Of a stretch of 8,765 bases of DNA, positions 1 to 6,102 are shown in pieces (position 1 is the stretch's first letter; every line of letters starts with the position of its first letter). The translations under genes and the position numbers were made by a program. Source of the stretch: Microcaldota archaeon (lineage in GTDB: Archaea > Micrarchaeota > Micrarchaeia > Micrarchaeales > CABMGC01); assembly GCA_021785375.1 (NCBI GenBank), contig JAJYFQ010000006.1:1-8765 (forward strand). The letters are read 5' to 3'. Below the pieces are notes generated by a model. The model was not told where the DNA came from and searched no databases. It worked only from the letters and a program-made list of their open reading frames with translations.

Positions 1-486
1 AACGCTTCTTCTAGTAGCATCTGCAACAGATGCATCTTTACGATAGAGTTCTCTAATTTCGATAGCCAAAGCAAGTAAAGCTTTGTGTCTATCATTTAAT
101 CGATCAAGAACACTCGCATATTTTTTATCCAGGGGCTTTTCGTCGTGTTTGAAATCCAAATAATTTACTTTGTCTTCAACCGGTAATATGTTTACTTTAG
201 TCCCGTTTACCTTATCTTTTTCAGCCTTTAGGACTTCAGTCAACTTATCTACTATCTCTTTTGCGTCTTTGCTGACAACGAATAAGTTTGTTGTGTTGTT
301 TACCGTTTTGTTTATTGTGAGTGTACCGTTCTTAAATTCTTTTACAATCTCGCTGTCTTTAAAGTCAGGAGAGTCTATTTTGTTAAGCACATCTCTATGT
401 GCTTCCACATCTTCTATTCTTATTGCCTTTTCCCCTTTCTTAAGATAGTCAAGAAGCTTTTGGAGATAATCAAGGGGATTAAGCAT
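1..486 (-). CDS. Hypothetical protein, 3' end outside window (partial)
   Basis: An uninterrupted minus-strand frame of 162 codons starts at an ATG (486-484) and runs off the left edge, so the C-terminus is missing. A purine-rich stretch (GGGAGAG, 495-501) lies just upstream as a ribosome binding site. It starts 17 nt after the stop of the 504-803 gene, so the two are probably co-transcribed. The N-terminus (MLNPLDYLQKLLDYLKKGEK) looks like an amphipathic helix. The middle is Lys-, Asp- and Asn-rich, and another likely helix follows (about residues 125-155, HKALLALAIEIRELY). I see no signal peptide, membrane segment, cysteine cluster or known catalytic motif. Its GC of about 37% is far below the 58% of the downstream housekeeping genes, which suggests acquired DNA, consistent with the neighbouring integrase. 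I do not recognise the family. Confidence 0.72.
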   Translation of the reverse strand, partial: MLNPLDYLQKLLDYLKKGEKAIRIEDVEAHRDVLNKIDSPDFKDSEIVKEFKNGTLTINKTVNNTTNLFVVSKDAKEIVDKLTEVLKAEKDKVNGTKVNILPVEDKVNYLDFKHDEKPLDKKYASVLDRLNDRHKALLALAIEIRELYRKDASVADATRRSV

Positions 487-503
487 GGCTATCTCTCTCC
501 CAG

Positions 504-803
504 TTATTTGGTGGGTGTTATATTTAGCTCGTTTCTTCTAGCCAATTCTTCAGCAAGATCCCCAATGTTTCTGATAAGTATGTGAGATCCTGCCATAACG
601 CCCTTTATATCATCAGGTTTGAGCTCAATACCACTTATCTTTACTCTCTGCTTTGTTTTCTCATCTACAAGGAACCCCTCTTTGTCAATCGAGTATCCTA
701 TCTTAACAAGTGTTTCTATCCTTGTTTTTTGATCGAAGTAGACCGTAAGCTCACCGCCCTTTATATCATTCCAAGAAGCTTCCTTGAACTGTTCCTTTGG
801 CAT
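504..803 (-). CDS. Hypothetical protein, 99 aa, AT-rich cassette
   Basis: A complete minus-strand frame starts at ATG 803-801 and ends with TAA at 506-504. A strong ribosome binding site, AAAGGTG (809-815), lies 5 nt before the ATG, and a TATA box sits about 40 nt upstream inside an inverted repeat. The product is small, soluble and highly charged. It appears to have an N-terminal beta-rich half (ELTVYFDQKTRIETLVKIGY), a turn-rich centre (EGFLVDEKTKQRVKISGIEL) and a C-terminal helix (NIGDLAEELARRNEL). There are no cysteines, membrane segments or recognisable motifs. It is the first gene of a two-gene unit with the partial gene ending at the left edge. Low GC and position next to a tyrosine recombinase suggest mobile-element cargo. 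I do not recognise the family and assign no function. Confidence 0.75.
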   Translation of the reverse strand: MPKEQFKEASWNDIKGGELTVYFDQKTRIETLVKIGYSIDKEGFLVDEKTKQRVKISGIELKPDDIKGVMAGSHILIRNIGDLAEELARRNELNITPTK

Positions 804-830
804 GCCGACACCTTTTACATATAATTATAA

Positions 831-855
831 TAGAACTCTTATATAAAGAGTTCTA
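831..855 (-). promoter_or_regulatory. TATA promoter inside a 10-bp inverted repeat (putative operator)
   Basis: The arms TAGAACTCTT (831-840) and AAGAGTTCTA (846-855) are exact reverse complements separated by 5 nt (ATATA). The centre reads as an archaeal TATA box on either strand. On the minus strand it lies about 40 nt before the ATG at 803, placing transcription start near 817 and leaving a short leader that holds the AAAGGTG site. A dimeric repressor bound here would block TBP, so autoregulation of the two AT-rich genes is plausible, but that role is inferred. Confidence 0.6.
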
Positions 856-858
856 CCG

Positions 859-871
859 AAAACCCTAAAAA
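859..871 (-). terminator. Oligo-T stretch, possible integrase terminator
   Basis: On the minus strand this reads as two T-runs (five and four T) about 70 nt past the integrase stop at 939 and just before the next promoter. Archaeal intrinsic termination often needs only oligo-T. There is no strong hairpin here, so support is weak. Confidence 0.3.
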
Positions 872-938
872 GCCTCTCCTTTGCCGAATAGCCCATAAGC
901 TATGTATTTGGTGAAGCCGTAATAAGAATATTTCTGCC

Positions 939-2120
939 CTATGTTTTCGCCTCCCTCCTTCTCCTATACGCACCCACCACCTTCTTCCCATGCTCCGGAT
1001 CCATCAGCTGCTTTCCCGCAGACTCGCCGAATGGCTCCTTCTCCATCGCGTCCTTCATTGCGATCGAGATGTCAATCGCCGCGCCACAGCGTGTGCAGTA
1101 CATGGCGCTTACGAGGTTCTCCTGGCCGCATCTGGAGCATCTTCTTTCCGTCAGCCTGGACTCGGCCGGCTTCTCTGCCGGTTTCATCCCGTTTGCCCTG
1201 AGTATCGCATCGTCTATGTCCCTTCCGGAGAGGTGGACGTAGGTTGCAGCCATCTGGCTCGATCCGGTCCATCCGAAGAAGGCCTTGAGCTGCTGCTCGG
1301 TGAGTTTATTTGCGTAGTTCGAGGCCCTGGAGTGCCTGAAGAGGTGCGGATAGATGCGCTTCTGTATGCCTGCCCTCTTGCCAGCGCGCTGCACTATTCT
1401 CCTCACCACGTCAGTGTCAAGGAAGAGGTCCTTGTTTGACCATGTGCCTGCCGGCCTCCAGACCTGGTCATTGGGCTTGACGTCCACGGTCTCGAGATAC
1501 CTTGCCAGGTACTTTGCGCTGAACGTTATCGGTATCCTCCTCATGCCCGTCTTGCCGTCAACCGTCACGTGGGCCAGCCCGCCTTCCAGGCCGATGTCCT
1601 TGGCCTTCAGGCCGATCAGCTCGCCGACCCTCATTCCCGTGTCGAATAGGAGTGCTATTATCGCGGCATCGCGCGGGTTCTTGGTGGCTGAGAGCATTCT
1701 CAGTATCTCGTCCTCGGAGAGTATGTCCGGAAGCTTCTTCTTGTACCTGTTGATCGAGGTCTTGATCCACGCGACCTGTTTTGGATAGTAGTAATCCTCT
1801 CCGGCCAGGTGCTTGTACAGGGACTTGATCACTACCTTGATGTTCTGCTTCGTGCTCGGCGAGTAGTCCGAGCCCTCTATCCTGCCGACGGCCTCTTCTA
1901 TCTCGTCCTTGGTCGTCTTTGCGATCGATGCCTTCTTCGGCAGGTTGTCGATGAAGCTCGCAAGGCAGTACATGTTCTTCGATATGGTCCTCGGCGACGA
2001 TCCCTTGGCCCTCATGAACCGGAGATACCTCTCGGCGACCTCGAAGTTCTCAGCAGAAGTGGCAGACTTTATCCTTTTCTCGACGTGAGCGATCTGCCTC
2101 TCCGACTCAGCATCCACCAT
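939..2120 (-). CDS. Tyrosine recombinase/integrase with C-terminal zinc ribbon
   Basis: A 393-residue site-specific recombinase. The N-terminal SAM-like core-binding region (about residues 25-125) includes a typical 'ERYLRFMRAKGSSPRTI' helix. The catalytic domain (about 130-310) carries the full set: Arg164 in GMRVGEL, Lys190 in DGKTG, His259 and Arg262 in HLFRH, Trp284 in the second His/Trp position, and the nucleophile Tyr294 in ATYVHLSG. It should therefore be active in DNA strand exchange. After the catalytic domain, Cys328, Cys331, Cys342 and Cys345 form a CxxC-10-CxxC zinc ribbon, an addition absent from plain Xer proteins. The start is ATG 2120, with a TATA box about 26 nt upstream and no ribosome binding site, so the mRNA is probably leaderless. 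It lies next to the 3' end of tRNA-Val, the usual place for an element-encoded integrase. A housekeeping XerA role is less likely but not excluded. Confidence 0.93.
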   Translation of the reverse strand: MVDAESERQIAHVEKRIKSATSAENFEVAERYLRFMRAKGSSPRTISKNMYCLASFIDNLPKKASIAKTTKDEIEEAVGRIEGSDYSPSTKQNIKVVIKSLYKHLAGEDYYYPKQVAWIKTSINRYKKKLPDILSEDEILRMLSATKNPRDAAIIALLFDTGMRVGELIGLKAKDIGLEGGLAHVTVDGKTGMRRIPITFSAKYLARYLETVDVKPNDQVWRPAGTWSNKDLFLDTDVVRRIVQRAGKRAGIQKRIYPHLFRHSRASNYANKLTEQQLKAFFGWTGSSQMAATYVHLSGRDIDDAILRANGMKPAEKPAESRLTERRCSRCGQENLVSAMYCTRCGAAIDISIAMKDAMEKEPFGESAGKQLMDPEHGKKVVGAYRRRREAKT

Positions 2121-2142
2121 GATTAGCTATTACAGGCAAACA

Positions 2143-2149
2143 CATATAA
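2143..2149 (-). promoter_or_regulatory. TATA box of the integrase gene
   Basis: The minus strand reads TTATATG, centred about 26 nt upstream of the integrase ATG at 2120. That is the standard archaeal TATA-to-start distance, so transcription would begin at or beside the start codon. Confidence 0.55.
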
Positions 2150-2180
2150 GCATTTGTGTTGCTCCATTGAACACGAATGC
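2150..2180. repeat. 11-bp inverted repeat between tRNA-Val and integrase
   Basis: GCATTTGTGTT (2150-2160) and AACACGAATGC (2170-2180) are reverse complements except for one position that can form a G-U wobble, with a 9-nt loop. The repeat begins directly next to the integrase TATA box and ends 4 bp from the tRNA 3' end. It could be an integrase operator, arm sites for the recombinase, or a hairpin in the tRNA trailer. Confidence 0.5.
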
Positions 2181-2183
2181 GTA

Positions 2184-2254
2184 TGGAGGCAAGGAGAATT
2201 GAACTCCTGTCTGCAGAATGTCAATCTGCCGTCCTGCCACTAGACTATGCCTCC
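2184..2254 (-). tRNA. tRNA-Val (anticodon GAC)
   Basis: The 71 nt fold into a complete cloverleaf. The acceptor stem pairs GGAGGCA with TGCCTCC (7 bp). The D stem pairs GTCT with GGAC around a loop containing GG. The anticodon stem pairs GCAGA with TCTGC around TTGACAT, giving anticodon GAC, which reads GUC (Val). The variable region is 4 nt. The T stem pairs AGGAG with CTCCT around TTCAATT. The discriminator is A73, as expected for valine. No intron is present. No CCA is encoded, so the 3' end needs tRNase Z cleavage and CCA addition. The RNase Z gene ends 26 bp upstream, and an integrase begins about 60 bp downstream, so the 3' half is a candidate integration site. Confidence 0.95.
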
Positions 2255-2280
2255 ATTTGCGAAAAGGATTCTCCGTCAAT

Positions 2281-3171
2281 CTAGATAAATATATCGTCTC
2301 CGTCCTTTGCCACGATGGCGTTGTCGAAAACCGTCTTCGCGTCCGTCTCATGCTGCAGCGAGTTCTTGTACCTCGCGCTCAGGTGTATCAGCACGAGCTC
2401 CCTCGCGCCCGCCTTCTTCGCCACCTGCGCGGCCTCGAGCGCGGTAGAGTGCATCCTCTCCTTCGCGAGCCTCTTCTCCCTGTCCGCGTATGTTGCCTCG
2501 TGTACCAGAAGGTCCGCACCCCTTGCCGCTGTTACCGTCGCCCTCGCCGGCCTTGTGTCTGTCGCGTATACGATCTTCTTCCCCGACTTTATCCTTGTGA
2601 CGTCGCCGAGCCTGACCAGCTTCCTCCCGACCCTGAGGCTTCCCTTCTTCTGCAGGGCCCCGTACATCTCTCCGACAAGGCCGAGCTTCCTGCACTTCTC
2701 CTCGATGAACTTCCTCTTGTCGTCTATCTTGAATGCGTATCCGTATGTCGCTATCGTGTGCTCGACCCTGAATGCGGTTACCGTGAAGTCCTTCCCCCTG
2801 TACACCTTTCCGGCCTTAATCCCCTTGACGTGGATGGGATAGCTGATCTTCGCATTGTCGAATGTTATGAGCCTGTTTATCACGCCCTGATAGCCCTGCG
2901 GTATGTAGATGTAGAGCGGCTCCTGCCTGCCGTTCAGCTCCATGGACCTGAGCAGGCCCGCAAGCCCTATGACGTGGTCTCCGTGGGCGTGGCTCAGGAA
3001 TATAGCCCTTATCCTTGAGTGGTTGACCCCGTATTTCAGGATCTGCATCTGCGTGCCCTCGCCGCAGTCGAAGAGCAGCACGTTCCCGTCGTAAAAGAGG
3101 GAGACGCTCGTAAGGCTCCTGTTCTTTGTCGGCGATGCGCCCGCAGTTCCGAGCACCGTTACGCGTATCAT
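2281..3171 (-). CDS. rnz: Ribonuclease Z (tRNase Z), tRNA 3' endonuclease
   Basis: A 296-residue metallo-beta-lactamase-fold nuclease of the short tRNase Z form. It cuts pre-tRNA just after the discriminator so that CCA can be added. Family motifs appear in order: LGTAGASPTKNR (7-18), DCGEGTQ (35-41), the zinc motif HAHGDH (61-66), His138 in RVEHT, Asp205 in ATDTRP, HEAT (224-227), HST (241-243), and the last metal ligand His263 in LIHLS. The basic insert at about 152-187 matches the variable region of tRNase Z. Length is normal (about 300). The ATG at 3171 is one base after the NFACT stop, so translation is probably coupled. It is the last protein gene of the cluster and is followed 26 bp later by a tRNA lacking CCA, a natural substrate. 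Confidence 0.96.
   Translation of the reverse strand: MIRVTVLGTAGASPTKNRSLTSVSLFYDGNVLLFDCGEGTQMQILKYGVNHSRIRAIFLSHAHGDHVIGLAGLLRSMELNGRQEPLYIYIPQGYQGVINRLITFDNAKISYPIHVKGIKAGKVYRGKDFTVTAFRVEHTIATYGYAFKIDDKRKFIEEKCRKLGLVGEMYGALQKKGSLRVGRKLVRLGDVTRIKSGKKIVYATDTRPARATVTAARGADLLVHEATYADREKRLAKERMHSTALEAAQVAKKAGARELVLIHLSARYKNSLQHETDAKTVFDNAIVAKDGDDIFI
2287..2294 (-). promoter_or_regulatory. Possible TATA box for tRNA-Val
   Basis: The minus strand reads ATATATTT about 36 nt before the tRNA 5' end, within the last codons of the RNase Z gene. The tRNA could use this promoter or be transcribed as the tail of the upstream operon. Confidence 0.35.
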
Positions 3172-3172
3172 C

Positions 3173-4312
3173 TTATCCCTCTATATCTATCTTTACTACC
3201 TTATTCTTTAAATCAAGTTCCTTTACCTTGAGATTTGGGAACCGCTTCCTGACCTCCTCAACCTCTGCCCTCCTGTTCTCCCTGAGATACCCGATGAGCG
3301 CGTTTATCTCTCCCATCATCTCGAAGATCTTGTGGCCCGCCTTCTGGTACTCATCGGATTCCTTCTCCAGCCTTGCCGCCAGTTCTTCCTGCTTCTTTAT
3401 GTTCGCTTTCAACTCCTCTATCCTCTTCTCAGCGGCCTCGTTAGAGACCGTCGTCCTGTCCTCGGAGTGAAGTTCGTCAAGGAGCTCGCTTATCGTCTTG
3501 TACCTCTTCGCCGAGGCGCCCATCTGCTCGTACTTCCTTATCGGAAGTATCGCATAGTCGAGCACCTTCCCGCCGAGCGTGTAGAGGAGCGGTTCCGGCC
3601 TCTTCATCCTCTCGAGCAGGTCCGCGATGCCCTTGGCGATCCTCTCCGCATCCCTGTCGTTCTCGATCCTGCCCTTGGGGTTTATGCCTTCCCTGTTGAA
3701 TACGTCCTCGAGGTAGAGCGGGCCTATGCCCACTCCCTTCGAGACCTCCGCCATCGCCTTCTTCTCCGCATTCGCGGCCTTCCTGACCTCAGCGAGCACG
3801 TCGGCGTAACCGGCGCTCCAGACCTCCCTTATTCCGGCCGATGGGGGAAAGTTGTACTTCGATCTAGGCGCTATCTTCCTGTCCTTGAACGTGACGCTCC
3901 TGTAGCACTGCTCGACAATGCCCATCTCGTTGAGAAGGATAATGTTCCCCTTGCCGAACATCTCGATTATAAGGCTGTAGTTGGAGCCCTTCGCGGATAT
4001 CCCGATGACGATTATCCTGTCGGATCCGTGCTGCTCTATGCCTGTTACCCTTGCGTTCTCTATCCTCTTCCTTATTCCCATAGAGAAGTCGCTCGCCTCT
4101 CCGGCGCTCTCCGCGAGCACAGTCCTGTTGAACGTCACGAGGAGCTTGCAGTATATCATCGTGTTTCCCGACTCTGGGCTGTAAAAACCGAATCTGAACG
4201 AGTCGGGGCTGAGCTCGTAGAACTTCCTGATGAAGCCGTTCTCTATCGACGGTCTCAGCTCGTCGATCAGGGCGTGCAGCTCCAGGGAGGTTAACTCACG
4301 CACCCGCAACAC
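3173..4312 (-). CDS. NFACT-N/RqcH-like protein lacking the C-terminal NFACT-R domain
   Basis: A 379-residue protein of the NEMF/RqcH/FbpA family. These bind obstructed 60S/50S subunits with tRNA and direct C-terminal tailing of stalled peptides. The NFACT-N domain (about 1-180) contains the conserved Asp98-Arg99 (GSDRIIVI), EMFGKGNIIL (117-126) and YNFPP (153-157). A middle segment (about 180-290) includes the helix-hairpin-helix part, and a coiled coil spans about 291-357. It stops with TAA right after VKIDIEG, where family members of roughly 550-680 residues enter the NFACT-R (DUF814) domain. RNase Z starts one base later, so that domain is absent rather than shifted out of frame. The start given is GTG 4312. 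GTG 4303 is equally good, with AAAGGTG 6 nt upstream, and would shorten the protein by three residues. It begins 2 nt after the GGGP synthase stop. Confidence 0.88.
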   Translation of the reverse strand: MLRVRELTSLELHALIDELRPSIENGFIRKFYELSPDSFRFGFYSPESGNTMIYCKLLVTFNRTVLAESAGEASDFSMGIRKRIENARVTGIEQHGSDRIIVIGISAKGSNYSLIIEMFGKGNIILLNEMGIVEQCYRSVTFKDRKIAPRSKYNFPPSAGIREVWSAGYADVLAEVRKAANAEKKAMAEVSKGVGIGPLYLEDVFNREGINPKGRIENDRDAERIAKGIADLLERMKRPEPLLYTLGGKVLDYAILPIRKYEQMGASAKRYKTISELLDELHSEDRTTVSNEAAEKRIEELKANIKKQEELAARLEKESDEYQKAGHKIFEMMGEINALIGYLRENRRAEVEEVRKRFPNLKVKELDLKNKVVKIDIEG

Positions 4313-4314
4313 CT

Positions 4315-5115
4315 TTACTTCCTGAGCTTCCTGGCCCCCTCCTCCTTGACTATCCTCGCAAAGAGGGACGTCTGCTTCTTTGCGTTCGATGCGCCCTCGA
4401 TCGCCGTCCCTATCTGCACCGCGTCAGCCCCTGCCTTGAGTGTGGTTGAAAGCGAGTCGCCATTCCTTATGCCCCCAGCGACTATGTACGGCACGCTTGT
4501 GGCGCTCTTGACCGCGCGCACCATCTCCGGCGGGACCGGCCCCTCGCCGTGAAGCTGCGGGTTAGATCCAACGTCAGTTATTATGAATCGGTTGCCGAGG
4601 TACTGCCCCGCTAGCGCAAGAGCTGCCGCTATCCTGGGCTTGGCCCTTGGGACAAGGTTCGCGTCTCCGACCCATCCGACGGTCCCTCCGGGGGACACCA
4701 CAATGTAACCTACGGAGAGCGGCTCGATGCCCATCTGGTTTATCATCGGAGCCGAGAGCACCTGAGCCTGCGTTATCCAGTACGGGTTTCTCGCGTTGAG
4801 CAGCGACATGAAGTAGAGCGCGTCGGCGTGCTTCGTCAGCGTAGCTATGTTTCCCGGGAAGAGCACGACCGGGGTGCCCGTCCTGTCCTTTATCCCCTTG
4901 GTGACGTTGTCAAGCAGCTCTCCCTGGGCGCCTATGCTCCCTCCGACAAGGACGATGTCCGCGCCTCCCTCGGCAGCGGCCACTCCCGTCCTGATGGCGG
5001 CGTCCTCGCTCCTGTAATCTACGGGGTCTATGAGCATGAAGAGCAGGGCTCCCTTCTCGCCAAGCCTCTCGTTTATGTAACGTTCAACCTTTCCTATCTT
5101 TATCGACATTTTCAT
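4315..5115 (-). CDS. Geranylgeranylglyceryl phosphate synthase (group II)
   Basis: A 266-residue TIM-barrel prenyltransferase. It joins geranylgeranyl diphosphate to sn-glycerol-1-phosphate, the first committed step of archaeal ether-lipid synthesis at the membrane face. Landmarks are MLIDP (27-31, Mg-binding Asp30), VGGS (57-60), FPG (86-88), the segment SLLNARNPYWI (104-114), GYIVVSPGGTVGWVGDA (136-152), PVPPEMVRAVK (193-203), VAGGIRNG (212-219) for phosphate binding, and GADAVQIGTAIE (229-240). Length fits group II. One oddity: where the family has Y-x-E-x-GSG, here the sequence is ITDVGSN followed by a short insert, so the likely catalytic Glu is Asp181. The ATG at 5115 overlaps the epimerase stop by 4 nt (ATGA), indicating coupling. 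A second Met lies two codons in. The closest alternative, heptaprenylglyceryl phosphate synthase PcrB, is unlikely in this context. Confidence 0.93.
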   Translation of the reverse strand: MKMSIKIGKVERYINERLGEKGALLFMLIDPVDYRSEDAAIRTGVAAAEGGADIVLVGGSIGAQGELLDNVTKGIKDRTGTPVVLFPGNIATLTKHADALYFMSLLNARNPYWITQAQVLSAPMINQMGIEPLSVGYIVVSPGGTVGWVGDANLVPRAKPRIAAALALAGQYLGNRFIITDVGSNPQLHGEGPVPPEMVRAVKSATSVPYIVAGGIRNGDSLSTTLKAGADAVQIGTAIEGASNAKKQTSLFARIVKEEGARKLRK

Positions 5116-6101
5116 CCCTTCTTAGCATTAAGCGTCATCTCCTCCTTCTCCCTGTATCCCTCCGCGAAGAGCCTGACGGTCTCCTCTGCGCCCATCTTCA
5201 GCGTCATCTCCGGCTCGAACCCAAGTTCGCTCCTTATCCTCTCCGTGCTCAGCACCCTGTTGCTGGTGAGGAAGCGCAGCTCGTCGCTGTCTATGTTCCT
5301 CGTCTTTGCCATCACGTTCATGACTATGCTGCTTATCTGCCTCGTAGGTTTCGGAACCTTCAGGAGGTCGGCGGCAAGGTCGAAGATGTACTTCTGCGTT
5401 CTGTTCTCGCCGTCACTGAGGTTGTATACCTTCTTGGCGCTCGCCCTCCTGTTCTCTATCGCCATCGCGAAGGCGCGGGCCGCGTCAGTCACGTGGATCA
5501 GCGCGAGATGGTTGTTGCCGCTGCCTATGAGGTACGCCCTGCCGTCCTTTATGAGCTTCAGCAGCTTGAAGAATGAGTTCTCGAAGCCCGGCCCGTACGC
5601 CGTGGCCACCCTGAAGATCGTGTAGTCCATCGGACCCGACTCATCCCGTATGACGTTCTCGGCTAGCATCTTGCTGTATCCGTACTTGTCCGTAGGCTGC
5701 ATCGGCGAGTCCTCGGTGAGCTCCTCCTTCCTCACCCTTCCGTACACGTCAACGGTGCTGGGGAATATCAGCTGCTTTACGCCGCTCTCGACGCAGGCCT
5801 CCACCACCGTCCTTGTGCCTACGACGTTTGTCTCGAGAAGGCTTTCAGTGGTGTACCTATACTCGCTCACTATCGCCGCGAAGTGTATCACCGCGTCCGC
5901 TCCGTCGAGCGCCTCCCCGAGCACCTTCCTGTTGTTTATGTCGCCGAGGTAGGGTCTCGTTCCGGCCGGGAGGGTAAGGAGGTGCTCCTTGCTCTTTATT
6001 ATTCCCCTGACGGCGTAACCCCTGTCCAGCAGCTGCTTCGCTACGAACCTGCCTATCCTTCCGCTCGCGCCGGTTATCGCCACAACCTTCTTAGATGCCA
6101 T
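5112..6101 (-). CDS. NAD-dependent epimerase/dehydratase (extended SDR)
   Basis: A 329-residue extended short-chain dehydrogenase/reductase of the UDP-glucose 4-epimerase/WcaG type. The N-terminal Rossmann fold has the nucleotide motif TGASGRIG (10-17). GDINN (53-57) and VIHFAA (71-76) follow at the expected spacing. The catalytic residues are Ser115/Thr116 in PSTVDVYG and Tyr140-x-x-x-Lys144 in KYGYSK. The substrate domain starts near FRVATAYGPG. The substrate is probably a sugar nucleotide, but sterol- or terpenoid-type substrates occur in the same superfamily and sequence alone cannot decide. I chose ATG 6101 because it gives the normal short lead (MASKKVVAITGASG) and lies 1 nt past the upstream stop. 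A GTG at 6113 would add four residues and overlap the upstream gene. Its stop overlaps the GGGP synthase start, which fits a lipid or glycolipid role by association only. Confidence 0.92.
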   Translation of the reverse strand: MASKKVVAITGASGRIGRFVAKQLLDRGYAVRGIIKSKEHLLTLPAGTRPYLGDINNRKVLGEALDGADAVIHFAAIVSEYRYTTESLLETNVVGTRTVVEACVESGVKQLIFPSTVDVYGRVRKEELTEDSPMQPTDKYGYSKMLAENVIRDESGPMDYTIFRVATAYGPGFENSFFKLLKLIKDGRAYLIGSGNNHLALIHVTDAARAFAMAIENRRASAKKVYNLSDGENRTQKYIFDLAADLLKVPKPTRQISSIVMNVMAKTRNIDSDELRFLTSNRVLSTERIRSELGFEPEMTLKMGAEETVRLFAEGYREKEEMTLNAKKG

Positions 6102-6102
6102 A

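Noticed and set aside
825..896. Small minus-strand open frame of 23 residues (starts MGYSAKERLF)
   Set aside because: It runs through the TATA/palindrome promoter of the next gene and has no ribosome binding site, so it is more likely regulatory DNA or a remnant than a gene.
888..903. ATAGC...GCTAT hairpin downstream of the integrase
   Set aside because: A 5-bp stem in AT-rich DNA is expected by chance.
2218..3018. Plus-strand open frame of 266 codons opposite RNase Z, starting in the tRNA
   Set aside because: It overlaps the tRNA-Val gene and is antisense to a fully motif-supported RNase Z; it is a shadow frame.
3332..4294. Long plus-strand open frame of 320 codons opposite the NFACT gene
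   Set aside because: It is antisense to a gene with conserved family motifs. Its translation is rich in Arg, Leu and Pro with no recognisable domain, as expected for the shadow frame of a GC-rich gene.
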